NCBI GenBank assembly: GCA_036743315.1
Contig: DAINPV010000007.1
Location: 1 to 31,506, forward strand
Source: CALBTQ01 sp036743315
GTDB lineage: Bacteria; Lernaellota; Lernaellaia; Lernaellales; Lernaellaceae
Reading direction: 5' to 3'
Length of the DNA stretch: 31,506 nucleotides
Within the stretch, counting starts at the first letter, position 1, and the number at the start of each line of letters is the position of its first letter. This document shows, piece by piece, positions 7,625-15,529 of this stretch. The position numbers and the translations under genes were made by a program. Under the pieces are notes generated by a model. That model did no database searches. It worked only from the letters and a program-made list of their open reading frames with translations, and was not told the DNA's origin.

Positions 7625-7653
7625 ATCCTACTTGCCGGGTAGTTCCCGGTCAA
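7625..7653 (-). promoter_or_regulatory. Promoter of the CFI-box/barrel/truA/FHA operon
   Basis: Minus strand: TTGACC (7648-7653), 17-bp spacer, TAGGAT (7625-7630), about 45 bp before the ATG at 7579. The TAGGAT -10 recurs in the promoter at 9312-9340. Confidence 0.6.
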
Positions 7654-7735
7654 GCACATACACGGCAATAGACCCGTCGCGGCTCGCGATGGTTCAAGCC
7701 GCGCGAGGCCTATTTCCGGCGGAATTATCCCGCGT

Positions 7736-8896
7736 TTACTTGTGTCGCACCAGACGTGCCATCGCCTCGATCAACCGCTCCTCGTCGCGGCACAAGGCGA
7801 TGCGCGCAAAACCCTCTCCTTCCGGACCGAATCCTACTCCGGGCGTCACCAGCACCCCCGTGCGTTGCAACAGTTCGGAGGCGAATTTCGCGCTGTCCCC
7901 GCCCGGCACGGCGAACCAAATGTAAAAGGTCGCCCGCGGCTTGTTGACGACGAACCCCGCCGCGTTCAGGCCGTCGACGACCAGGTCGCGCCGCCGCCGG
8001 TACGTGGCGACGATCTCCTCCTGCGTGGCCGGGTCGAGGTTCAGCGCGGCGATGCCCGCCCGCTGCACCGCCCCGAACACGCCCGAGTCGATGTTCGTTT
8101 TCACCTTGCCGATCGACGCCACGAGTTGCGCGTTGCCCGCCACAAACCCGATGCGCCACCCGGCCATGCTCGCCGTCTTCGACAGGCTGTGAAACTCGAC
8201 CGCGCGCTCCATCGCCCCCGGAATCTCCAGAATGCTCGGCGGCCGGTAGCCGTCGAAGGCGATTTCGCTGTAGGCCATGTCGTGCAAAATGACCAGATCG
8301 CGCTGTTGCGCGAAGTCGACCGCCCGCCGGAAAAACGCGGCGTCGGCCGTCGCCCCGGTCGGATTGTTCGGGTAGTTCAAAAACATCGCCGTCGCCCGCG
8401 CGGCCGCGGCGGCGGGAACGGCGTCGAAATCGGGCAGAAAACCGTTGTCCGCGCGCAACGGCATCGGCACGGGCTCGCCGCCGGCGAAGAGCGTCGCCAC
8501 GCGATAAACCGGATAGCCGGGGCAGGGATACAGCACCGCGTCGCCCGGATCCACCAGCGCCAGCGGCGCGTGCGCGATGCCCTCCTTCGAGCCGATCAGC
8601 GCGCACACCTGCGTGTCCGGATTCACCGCGACGCCAAAGCGCCGCTGCATGAATTCGGCCGCCGCCTCGCGAAAGGCGCGCAGCCCCTGGTAGCTCGGAT
8701 AGCGATGATTGGCCGGATCGTCGAGCGCCGCGTGCGCCGCCGCCAGCACCGTCGCGGGCGTGGGCAGGTCGGGATCGCCGACGCCCAGGTCGATGATGTC
8801 CACCCCGCGCGCGGCCACTTCGTTGCGCTGCCGGTCCAGCTCGGCGAACAGGTACGGCGGCAGGTGTGTCAGCCGCTGTGCTTGCTTGATGCCCAT
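7736..8896 (-). CDS. dapL: LL-diaminopimelate aminotransferase-like PLP enzyme
   Basis: 386 aa; the start at 8896 is chosen because AGGAG lies 9 nt upstream, against an earlier Met at 8920 without one. Fold-type I aminotransferase: NYPNNPTG (174-181), ILHDMAYSE (Asp206, Tyr209), and the PLP lysine Lys240 in SLSKTASMAGWRIG. The stretch KVKTNIDSG shortly after it is typical of LL-DAP aminotransferases, which make LL-diaminopimelate directly from tetrahydrodipicolinate for lysine and peptidoglycan. Related class I aminotransferases (alanine or aspartate) remain possible. Single-gene unit with its own promoter. Confidence 0.85.
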   Translation of the reverse strand: MGIKQAQRLTHLPPYLFAELDRQRNEVAARGVDIIDLGVGDPDLPTPATVLAAAHAALDDPANHRYPSYQGLRAFREAAAEFMQRRFGVAVNPDTQVCALIGSKEGIAHAPLALVDPGDAVLYPCPGYPVYRVATLFAGGEPVPMPLRADNGFLPDFDAVPAAAAARATAMFLNYPNNPTGATADAAFFRRAVDFAQQRDLVILHDMAYSEIAFDGYRPPSILEIPGAMERAVEFHSLSKTASMAGWRIGFVAGNAQLVASIGKVKTNIDSGVFGAVQRAGIAALNLDPATQEEIVATYRRRRDLVVDGLNAAGFVVNKPRATFYIWFAVPGGDSAKFASELLQRTGVLVTPGVGFGPEGEGFARIALCRDEERLIEAMARLVRHK

Positions 8897-8932
8897 AAAG
8901 TTCAAGCTCCTTTCCATCACGGAATGCTTTGC

Positions 8933-8962
8933 GCAATACCTTGACGGACACCGCGTGTCAAG
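8933..8962 (-). promoter_or_regulatory. Promoter of the DapL-like gene, with nested inverted repeats
   Basis: Minus strand: TTGACA (8956-8961), 17-bp spacer, TATTGC (8933-8938). The spacer and -35 hold CTTGAC...GTCAAG (8940-8945 and 8957-8962) and an inner GACAC-CGC-GTGTC (8947-8959), which could be an operator. The regulator is unknown. Confidence 0.5.
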
Positions 8963-8994
8963 AGAAGGTTTGCGCTTGGAGATCGTGGGAAGGA

Positions 8995-9240
8995 GATTGT
9001 CTGTGTGCCATAGTTATCGCCCCTGGCGAAAGCTGTGCATTGTGCGAACCGACACACCTTTGCTCCGGGCTACCCTCTGCCGCCCCGTTGGGGCTACATA
9101 TTCAGCCCGTTTTGCAAAATTTGTTTGAACTGGGATTGCTTGTCCTAAAGCCTCGCTAGAGGCGATAGATTTGTAGCCCGGGGCGTGAGCCCCGGGTAAA
9201 AAAGCAAAAAATCCCCCAAACCCCGTTAGGGGCGGCAGAC
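8995..9240. repeat. REPIN-like element, copy 2
   Basis: Aligns by eye with 2085-2364: a tgtgtgccatag...cgcccctggcgaaagctgtg leader, a decayed forward REP (9067-9095), the spacer with ctgggattg and taaagcctcg, then an intact inverted hairpin CCCGGGGC-GTGA-GCCCCGGG (9177-9196), ending ggggcggcagac. The first hairpin has lost its left arm. It fills most of the 450-bp gene-free stretch between the DapL-like gene and 9373. Confidence 0.8.
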
Positions 9241-9311
9241 GCACTCTCTCGCAAAACAAGAAAATTGACAGTCTGGTAAGCGCCGGGAAAGCCCGGGACA
9301 AAGAAGTTCGC

Positions 9312-9340
9312 TTGCCTCCGTGCGGGCGGGCTGTTAGGAT
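9312..9340 (+). promoter_or_regulatory. Promoter of the membrane protein/nadA pair
   Basis: TTGCCT (9312-9317), 17-bp spacer, TAGGAT (9335-9340), about 32 bp before ATG 9373. A TTGACA further upstream (near 9264) has no matching -10 at the right distance. Confidence 0.5.
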
Positions 9341-9372
9341 CGGCACACATCGAACAAGCGGTGAGGGTTGGA

Positions 9373-9846
9373 ATGAAAGAAGCCATTGCCAGCGGGTTGG
9401 CCTTTTTTAAGAACGATTTTTTTCCGAATCTGCCGTTTTACCTGCTGCAGATTTTCCTGATCGTTCTGGTCGTGCTGTTGTTCGCCGGCATCAACATCGC
9501 CGTGCGCATGATCACCGATCCGATCTGCATCCGCGTGCTGCGCATGAAGGAAAACAAGCGCGGCCCCGGCCTGGTCGGCCTGGCGATCGCGCTGGTCATC
9601 ACCACCTTGCTGCTGGCGTTGGCCTACACGTCCTTCCCGCAGTTGCGCCCGACGGTCATCGGCTGGCTCGGCGAAAAGGTCGTGCGGCTGGTCGAAACCC
9701 GCGATCAACTGCCCGATCTGGAACTGCCCGCGCCGACCGAGGACGTCAAGGTGCCCGTGCCGGACGCGCCCGCGCCGCCGCCGGAACCGGCGCCCGAACC
9801 GGCCCCCGAGCCCGCAGGAGAAACCACGCATGGTTCAGCACCCTGA
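9373..9846 (+). CDS. Small two-TM membrane protein with Pro/Glu-rich tail
   Basis: 157 aa from ATG 9373 (GAGGG upstream; GTG at 9361 is an alternative without a good site). Two hydrophobic helices (about residues 20-42 and 65-90) flank a short basic loop (RVLRMKENKRGPG). The second half is hydrophilic and ends in a PAPPPEPAPEPAPEPA tail. The arrangement resembles DUF502-type membrane proteins but is too short for a firm match. Its last 17 bp overlap the start of nadA, so the two are co-transcribed and probably coupled. Function unknown. Confidence 0.75.
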   Translation: MKEAIASGLAFFKNDFFPNLPFYLLQIFLIVLVVLLFAGINIAVRMITDPICIRVLRMKENKRGPGLVGLAIALVITTLLLALAYTSFPQLRPTVIGWLGEKVVRLVETRDQLPDLELPAPTEDVKVPVPDAPAPPPEPAPEPAPEPAGETTHGSAP

Positions 9847-10756
9847 GTTGGTCGCCGAGATCAAGAACCTGCTCGCGCGCCATAACGGCATCTGGCTCGC
9901 CCACAATTACCAAAACGAGGAAATCCAGGCCCATGCCGATCTGACGGGCGATTCGCTCGGCCTGTCGCTGGCCGCCGCGCGCACCGACGCCGACTTGATC
10001 CTCTTTTGCGGCGTGCATTTCATGGCCGAATCGGCCGCGATTCTTTCCCCGCGCAAGCGCGTCATTCTGCCGCGCCTCGACGCCGGCTGCCCGATGGCCG
10101 ACATGATCGACGCGCCGCAGCTCGTCGCCAAAAAGGCCGAACTCGGGCCATCGTACACCGTGGTCACCTACGTCAACTCGACCGCCGCGGTCAAAGCCGA
10201 AGCCGACATCTGCTGCACCAGCGCCAACGCCGGGCGCGTCGCCGAGTTCGTCGACACCGACAACATCTTCTTCGTCCCCGACCAAAACCTCGCCCAGTGG
10301 GTCGCCGCGCACACGAACAAACGCGTCGCCTGGTGGGACGGCTTCTGCCCCGCGCATCACCTGCTGACCGCCGAGCGCGTGCGCGAGATGAAAGAGCGTT
10401 ATCCCGACGCTCCGGTCGTCGTGCATCCGGAGTGTCGGCCCGAAGTTACCGCCCTGGCCGACGTGGTCGCTTCGACCTCGGGCATGCTCGACTGGGTGAA
10501 AACCACCGACGCCCGCCGCGCGCTGATCGGCACCGAACAGGGCATGCTCTGGCCGCTGCGCCAGGCCAACCCGCTGCTCGAGTACATCGTCATCGACGAG
10601 CAGACGCTCTATTGTCAGAACATGAAGAAGACCACGCTGGCCGACGTGAAGCACGCCCTGGAGCTCCCGGACGATTACACGATCCGCGTGCCCGAAGACA
10701 TCCGCGTGCGCGCCAAAACCTCGCTCGACCGTATGCTGGCCATTCCGCGCGGCTGA
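9830..10756 (+). CDS. nadA: Quinolinate synthase NadA
   Basis: 308 aa, the usual length. The three [4Fe-4S] ligands are Cys87 (DAGCPMAD), Cys173 (DGFCPAHH) and Cys262 (LYCQNMK). Other family segments are IWLAHNYQNEEIQ, GDSLGLS, FCGVHFMAESA, VTYVNSTAAVKAEADICCTSANA and HPECRPEV. It condenses iminoaspartate with dihydroxyacetone phosphate to quinolinate in de novo NAD synthesis. CAGGAG lies 9 nt before ATG 9830. NadB and NadC are not in this window. The gene ends convergently, 15 bp from the lipoprotein gene on the other strand. Confidence 0.97.
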   Translation: MVQHPELVAEIKNLLARHNGIWLAHNYQNEEIQAHADLTGDSLGLSLAAARTDADLILFCGVHFMAESAAILSPRKRVILPRLDAGCPMADMIDAPQLVAKKAELGPSYTVVTYVNSTAAVKAEADICCTSANAGRVAEFVDTDNIFFVPDQNLAQWVAAHTNKRVAWWDGFCPAHHLLTAERVREMKERYPDAPVVVHPECRPEVTALADVVASTSGMLDWVKTTDARRALIGTEQGMLWPLRQANPLLEYIVIDEQTLYCQNMKKTTLADVKHALELPDDYTIRVPEDIRVRAKTSLDRMLAIPRG

Positions 10757-10771
10757 GCATCGGCCGCTTTT

Positions 10772-11125
10772 TTATTTGACGTTGAAGGCGTTGCAGGTAT
10801 TCGGATCCACTTCCACGAAGTGCTCGTAGGGATCCTTGTAGTTGGGGCATTGGTTGGCCGGATCGTTATCGACCTCGGTGCGCGGATCGTGCGCCACGTC
10901 GCACACCCAGTCGTCGACCTCGCCTTCCCATAGACACGGACCGTCTTCCAGATACGCGCCGTTTTTGCGCGCCTGCTGACAAGCGTCCTGGCAGGCGGCG
11001 ACCGCTTCGTCGCGACCGGGCAGAGTCCCCGGTTGGTCCTCGTCGTCGTCGTCGTCGCACGCCGCCGTGAACATGCCCGCGACGACAAGCAAAGCCGCCA
11101 GGAGTGCAAGCATCCGCGTGATCAT
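10772..11125 (-). CDS. Poly-aspartate lipoprotein with Cys-rich domain
   Basis: 117 aa; ATG 11125 with AGGGGGA upstream. Signal peptide MITRMLALLAALLVVAGM, lipobox FTAAC with Cys23, then DDDDDED. The mature domain (about 85 residues) has further cysteines (ACQDACQ, CLWEGEVDDWVC, QCPNYK, TCNAF), even in number, so disulfides are likely. No family recognised. The FTAAC-Asp arrangement is shared with the lipoprotein at 1-199. Asp at position +2 would mean inner-membrane retention in E. coli, but acidic runs act as surface-export signals in Bacteroidota, so location is open. It lies 13 bp after the PH-like gene in one operon. Confidence 0.85.
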   Translation of the reverse strand: MITRMLALLAALLVVAGMFTAACDDDDDEDQPGTLPGRDEAVAACQDACQQARKNGAYLEDGPCLWEGEVDDWVCDVAHDPRTEVDNDPANQCPNYKDPYEHFVEVDPNTCNAFNVK

Positions 11126-11138
11126 GATGTCGTTCCCC

Positions 11139-11657
11139 CTACTGAGCGGTGCGGGCGCGTTTGATCTGTTGGTTGATGATCTTGATCGTGTCCTCGGCCG
11201 TGTCCAGCCAACTCTCCGCGCCGGGACTTTTCATTTCGGCCATGCGATCGCCTTCGAGCAGGCGGATGTTCTCGCCGATCACCGCCTGGCTGACGGGAAT
11301 CGGGTGCAATTTATCGAAGGCGAACACGTCGTGGCTGTAGCGGCTGGCGCCGAAGCGGCGCGTAAAATAAAACACGCGCAGGTTGGTCACCAGCAGCACC
11401 GTTTCGGTATCGCCGCGTAGGCCCGTCGCCGCGTAGACGGTTTCGTTGTGTTCCAGCACCACATCGGCGAGGTTGAGCACCTCTTGGTAGGCCGAATCGG
11501 CCGTGGAACTGATGCGTCCCTCCGGCGTCTTCCGTTTGTCGGGGGACAAATCGCCGGGCAGCAACGGCCGAATCGACGGTTGCCCGAACAGCCGCGCCAG
11601 CACGAAAATGAAAACGATGGCGACCAGTCCCAAAGCCACGATTGTCAGGGTCGACAT
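11139..11657 (-). CDS. Membrane-anchored protein with PH-like domain
   Basis: 172 aa from ATG 11657 (AGGAACG upstream; an earlier TTG at 11681 is less likely). One N-terminal transmembrane helix (about residues 3-24, TLTIVALGLVAIVFIFVLA) is followed by a linker. Then comes a compact domain with the strand pattern NETVYAATGLRGDTETVLLVTNLRVFYFTRRFG and FAFDKLHPIPVSQ, as in bacterial PH (YokE/bPH-like) domains. No catalytic residues are seen. It is probably an inner-membrane protein with a cytoplasmic domain. It lies between the ACT gene (62 bp upstream) and the lipoprotein gene (13 bp downstream). Confidence 0.7.
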   Translation of the reverse strand: MSTLTIVALGLVAIVFIFVLARLFGQPSIRPLLPGDLSPDKRKTPEGRISSTADSAYQEVLNLADVVLEHNETVYAATGLRGDTETVLLVTNLRVFYFTRRFGASRYSHDVFAFDKLHPIPVSQAVIGENIRLLEGDRMAEMKSPGAESWLDTAEDTIKIINQQIKRARTAQ

Positions 11658-11719
11658 GAAACGTTCCTGTTTTTTGGTCAAATGAATAGTTGGAATTTAT
11701 GCGATATCCACCGGCAAAC

Positions 11720-12139
11720 TCAAGCCCCGCCCGCAATTTCCAATTCGGCCAGCTCCGTCGCCGCCGCGTCGATATCCGCCGTTTTGAGCACCACCAGGGT
11801 GAACGAGTCCCGCGCGCTGGAACCGTAGGCGTAATCGACGTCGATGTCCGCCATCGCCAGTTGCTGCAGCGCGGCGGCCATCGCGCCGGGCACGTCGGGC
11901 ACTTCCAACACCAGGACCTCCTCGGCGGCGACCTTGTATCCCGCGGCGGACAACCGCCGCCGCGCCTCGTCGTGCCGCTCGCCGACCAACATGGAAAATT
12001 CCACCTGCTGGCCGCGTCCGCAGGCCGAGAACGCGATCAGGTTGATCCCCTCGTCGCCCAGCACGGCAAACATCTTCGCCCCCACGCCGACCTCGTTGCG
12101 ATGCTCGATTAACAAAGCTTTGCTTTTGGTCGTTTTCAT
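11720..12139 (-). CDS. ACT-domain protein (two tandem ACT modules)
   Basis: 139 aa; ATG 12139 with AAGGGGG upstream. Two betaalpha-beta-betaalpha-beta units are visible: residues about 8-65 (NEVGVGAKMFAVLGDEGINLIAFSACG) and about 73-135 (VLVLEVPDVPGAMAAALQQLAMADIDVDYAYG). The 'VPDVPGAMAAAL...ADIDVDY' pattern is the classical ligand-binding edge of ACT domains. Stand-alone tandem ACT proteins usually sense amino acids or related metabolites. The ligand and partner are unknown here. It is the first gene of a probable three-gene operon. Confidence 0.88.
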   Translation of the reverse strand: MKTTKSKALLIEHRNEVGVGAKMFAVLGDEGINLIAFSACGRGQQVEFSMLVGERHDEARRRLSAAGYKVAAEEVLVLEVPDVPGAMAAALQQLAMADIDVDYAYGSSARDSFTLVVLKTADIDAAATELAELEIAGGA

Positions 12140-12170
12140 GGCAGCCCCCTTGGTTGGAATCCTTACTTAA

Positions 12171-12199
12171 AATCTAACGAACAATTGGGCGGGAAGCAA
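12171..12199 (-). promoter_or_regulatory. Promoter of the ACT/PH/lipoprotein operon
   Basis: Minus strand: TTGCTT (12194-12199), 17-bp spacer, TAGATT (12171-12176), about 32 bp before ATG 12139. Confidence 0.5.
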
Positions 12200-12235
12200 T
12201 GAACGGGTTGGAAAAAGGTCGGAAAGGGTGTCGGC

Positions 12236-12454
12236 TGGTCTTGGATGCCCGCCGGCGCGGGGATGACAATTCATTTCCGTCATCCTCGGGCTTGACCCGA
12301 GGATCCAGGATTCCTTTGACGCCGTGCGTAGTGCGGCTTTCCTTATTGAAAAGGTCAGGAAGAGTCTAAAAATCGGGGACGTGATTTCATCGTGTCCCCG
12401 CATTTTTGGGAGGGCAAAAGGTTCTTGTCATCCTCGGGCTTGACCCGAGGATCT
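12236..12454. repeat. Palindromic repeat family 'CCTCGGG', copies B and C
   Basis: Copy B (12241-12365) is inverted relative to 3521-3640 and keeps the same order: gatgcccgcc...gcgggg, hairpin ATCCTCGGG-cttga-CCCGAGGAT (12282-12304), ccaggattcctttgacgcc, then a ttgaaaaggtcagga end. Copy C (12430-12452) is only the hairpin. These fill most of the gene-free stretch 12200-12668. Confidence 0.8.
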
Positions 12455-12494
12455 GGTGACGACCGGCACCGACTTTCGCGCGGCATAGCCGCCG

Positions 12495-12678
12495 GCCGAG
12501 GGAACTCACAACGACGGCAAATCATAGGTCCAGGAATTATTCCTGGTGTCCCATTTGTCCCACTCGGATAAACCGGGACACGTAACGAGTACATGTCCTT
12601 GGATTTATCCTCCCCCACGCAGCCCGGCCGAGGGAACACACAACGATGGCAAATCATAGGTGCAGGAATTATTCCTGC
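12495..12678. repeat. Palindromic repeat family 'AATTATT', copies 2 and 3 in direct order
   Basis: Two direct copies of a roughly 52-bp unit (12495-12546 and 12625-12678): ggccgagggaac, cacaacga(c/t)ggcaaatcatagg, then the palindrome. Copy 2 is CCAGGAATTATTCCTGG; copy 3 is GCAGGAATTATTCCTGC, a paired change at both ends that keeps the stem. Copy 3 contains the stop codon of the radical-SAM gene. Confidence 0.8.
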
Positions 12679-15464
12679 CGACTGGGAGGCAGTAAAGTCA
12701 GCAACTCCGCTTCCTCTATCACCGTGCGCAGGCGCTCGATGCCCTCGTAATTGGGGCAGCGGCGGCACACGTCGGTCCACAGCGGCGTGCCGTCGGCGAA
12801 GGAGTAATCCGCATGTGCGCCCAACCGACGCGCGGCAAGCCGGGCGCGGTCGTAACGCTCGTCGCGCCACCAGGCGGCGAAGGATTGTTCGTTCAGGTTG
12901 CCGATCGGCCGCGGCGCGCAACAAAAGCTTAACGTGCCGTCGGCCCAGGCGCGCCCGAAGACGAACCCGGCCAGGCAGCCCAGTTCGCGGTAGCGTTCGC
13001 CGGTCCAATCGCCGCCTTCGCCGTGCCCGCCGACCTGAAAATCGATGTTGGTCACCACCGCGACGCCGGCGCGTTCGGCGACCGTCTTCGCCTCGGCCAA
13101 CGCCGGTTGCAGCGCGGCGAGCCGCTCGGCGCCGAGCGCCAGTTCACGGTTGTACGGCTCGATCGCCGCCAGTTGGTAGCGCAGATGATCCACGCCCAAC
13201 TCCGCCGCCAGTTCCGCGAAGGCGACGACCTCCGCGTCGTTGCGGTTGGTCAGCACGTCGACCAGCACCACGCGCGGTTGGTCGGCCCCGGCCGCGTTGC
13301 GCAAGGCCAGCAGCCGCTTCACGTTGGCGACGATTTCCTCGAACGCCGCCGCGTCCGGCGCCGTGCGCAGCCGCGCGAAAGTCGCTGCGCTCGCCGCCGA
13401 CAAACTGACGTACAGCAGGTCCAGCCGCGCCTCGACGCAGGCCCGCGCGATCGTCTCGTCCAGCCGCCGCCCGCCGGTGAACAACGTAACGCCCAGATCG
13501 CGCCGCTTGAGCTCGCGGATCATCTCCGCGATGCGCGGATGTGCCAGCGGATCGCCCTTGCCCGAGAGCACGACGTCCTCTTTCGCTTCCAGCGCGGCCA
13601 GGTCGTCGGCCAGTTGCCGGAACATTTCCCACGGCATTGTCGCGTCGCGGTCGGCGTCGGTCAGCCGGTGCGCGTCGGTGCGCGCCTGGGCCAGCGGGCT
13701 GTGGAACCAGCAATAAACGCAGTCGGCCTCGCAGGCGTTGGTCACGTCCAGGTGAAACGTGCGCGGGCCGATGAACGCCCGGCCGGTCAGCGCCCCCAGC
13801 GCGCGCAGCAGTTCGGCCTCGCGTTCCGGCCGGTACGCGCCGGCGATTTTCCACAGCGCGTCCTGCCAGTCGCGGTCGGACAGATCGAGAATCACGCGGT
13901 GCTGTCCGGCCAGCGCGCGCAGGCGCTCCAGTTGCGCGGGCCAGCGCCGGTGGATGTCGGCCAGCGGACGCGGCGCGAGCGCGGCGTCGTGCGGATCCAG
14001 CGCGCGCCCGGTGTGCTTTTTGATCAGCGCGAACACCAGATCGAGCCGCGCGACGTTGTGCAGCCCGACCGGCACGACGATTTGTCGCTCAAGCCCCGCC
14101 TGCGCCAACTGCGCTTCGACCTGCGCCCACGGCGTTTCGTCGACCAGCTCGTGAACGTACTCGTTGTCGCCATGCAGCACGAGGGCGGAACTCGTCGCCG
14201 TCGCCGCCGGCGGCGAAAACGCGGGCACGGCCGCGGCCGCTCCGCTCAGTCGTTGGCGGTACGCATCCTCGATCGCCTGGAGGTCGCCCCCGGCGCGCGC
14301 GACCTGCTCCATCGCCGCGAGCGTCGCTTGCTCCTCGTCGGTCAGGCCGCCGGCCAGGCGCATCACGTGTTGGTTGTGGCCGATGTTGTCGCAGATGCGA
14401 AAGCAGCCGGGCAGCGCGAAATCGATGTCGTGCCCGATCATCCGCAAATACGGATCGTCGTAATGCAGCTTCACCGTGTGCGCGCGGAACTGCTGCAGGC
14501 CGTGGCCGTACCAGATCGCACGGAAGTCGTACGTGGGTATTTCGCCGACCGGAATGCGGTGCGCCTTGAGGCAGGCGTGCACCTCGCCGACCGTCGTCAC
14601 GCGGCTGTAAAACCACCCCGCCGCGCAAGGGATCGACGCGACGATGCCGTTGTCGAACACGCCCTTGGTCGCGTCGATGTTTTGCAGCCGCCGGGTGAAC
14701 AACTCGGTGTGCACGAACGGCGGTCGTTCGCGGTCGATCGCCGCGACGTAGGCCAGCGCCTTTTCGATCTCGCGCTCGTTGAGCGTGAAAATGTGCGTGC
14801 GGCGCGGGATCGGATCGAACGCCGCCAGCTCGACCTCCTCGGCCTCGACCGCGCGCCCGTGCTCGATCATCTGCGGAATCTCGTCGAGGTTGAGCTTGCA
14901 GATCACGTCGTACAGCTTGACGCGCGGCGCGCCGCCGGCGCGCTTTTTGCGGTCCGCCACGTAGCGCAGCATCTCGGTCAGATGGCGGAACGTGCCCTCG
15001 GTCTTGTTCGGGTGCAGCTTGGCGTAGGTCCGGGACGTGCCCGCCCACAGCGAAACGACCAGCAGGTCGAGCCCCGCGGCGATCAGCCCGTCGACCACGT
15101 CGGTGTCGGCCTGCGTGAAGTTCGTGTTGAGCGTCACCTGCAGGCCGTGCTCTTTGGCCAGCCGGATCACCTCGAACACCTGCGGATGGCACAACGGGTC
15201 GCCGCCGCCGCCCAGGAAAATCTCGCGCACGCGCTGCTCCCGCAGCACCGGCAGCAGTTGCTTGACGAAGGGCAGGTCCAGCGCGCCCTTTTTCAGCGTG
15301 TCGTAAAAATCGTCGTCGCGCAGAAACGGACTGCGCGCCCAGCAACCCAGGCAGTTGTTGGTGCACGCGTCGGTGAGGTCGATCTGGACGACCTGCGGGC
15401 CGATCAGCGCTCGGTCGCCCAAACGCATGCCCAGCAGGCGCAACAGGGTGTCCAGATCGATCAT
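12669..15464 (-). CDS. Tandem (double) radical-SAM protein with SPASM-like Cys clusters
   Basis: 931 aa; ATG 15464 with GGGAGGACGA upstream. Half one: the radical-SAM triad Cys34/Cys38/Cys41 in DACTNNCLGCW, a GGGGDP motif, then a Cys-bearing tail (IPCAAGWFY, HACLKAH, GCFRICDN). Residues about 440-560 form a linker domain. Half two: Cys578/Cys582/Cys585 in NACEADCVYCWF, SGKGDP, and a SPASM-like tail (LGCLAGF, LSFCCAPRPIGNLNEQSF, DVCRRCPNYEG). Both halves keep the CX3CX2C cluster, so both may bind [4Fe-4S] and cleave SAM. The pair looks like an internal duplication with divergence. The substrate is unknown; SPASM tails often act in peptide or cofactor maturation. It lies 65 bp after the O-methyltransferase gene. 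The stop lies in a palindromic repeat. Confidence 0.85.
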   Translation of the reverse strand: MIDLDTLLRLLGMRLGDRALIGPQVVQIDLTDACTNNCLGCWARSPFLRDDDFYDTLKKGALDLPFVKQLLPVLREQRVREIFLGGGGDPLCHPQVFEVIRLAKEHGLQVTLNTNFTQADTDVVDGLIAAGLDLLVVSLWAGTSRTYAKLHPNKTEGTFRHLTEMLRYVADRKKRAGGAPRVKLYDVICKLNLDEIPQMIEHGRAVEAEEVELAAFDPIPRRTHIFTLNEREIEKALAYVAAIDRERPPFVHTELFTRRLQNIDATKGVFDNGIVASIPCAAGWFYSRVTTVGEVHACLKAHRIPVGEIPTYDFRAIWYGHGLQQFRAHTVKLHYDDPYLRMIGHDIDFALPGCFRICDNIGHNQHVMRLAGGLTDEEQATLAAMEQVARAGGDLQAIEDAYRQRLSGAAAAVPAFSPPAATATSSALVLHGDNEYVHELVDETPWAQVEAQLAQAGLERQIVVPVGLHNVARLDLVFALIKKHTGRALDPHDAALAPRPLADIHRRWPAQLERLRALAGQHRVILDLSDRDWQDALWKIAGAYRPEREAELLRALGALTGRAFIGPRTFHLDVTNACEADCVYCWFHSPLAQARTDAHRLTDADRDATMPWEMFRQLADDLAALEAKEDVVLSGKGDPLAHPRIAEMIRELKRRDLGVTLFTGGRRLDETIARACVEARLDLLYVSLSAASAATFARLRTAPDAAAFEEIVANVKRLLALRNAAGADQPRVVLVDVLTNRNDAEVVAFAELAAELGVDHLRYQLAAIEPYNRELALGAERLAALQPALAEAKTVAERAGVAVVTNIDFQVGGHGEGGDWTGERYRELGCLAGFVFGRAWADGTLSFCCAPRPIGNLNEQSFAAWWRDERYDRARLAARRLGAHADYSFADGTPLWTDVCRRCPNYEGIERLRTVIEEAELLTLLPPSRQE

Positions 15465-15529
15465 TCGTCCTCCCGCGTTCGTCGTTTCATCTTGCGCAAA
15501 AGCGCCGACGAAATCCAGCGTCGTTCGCG

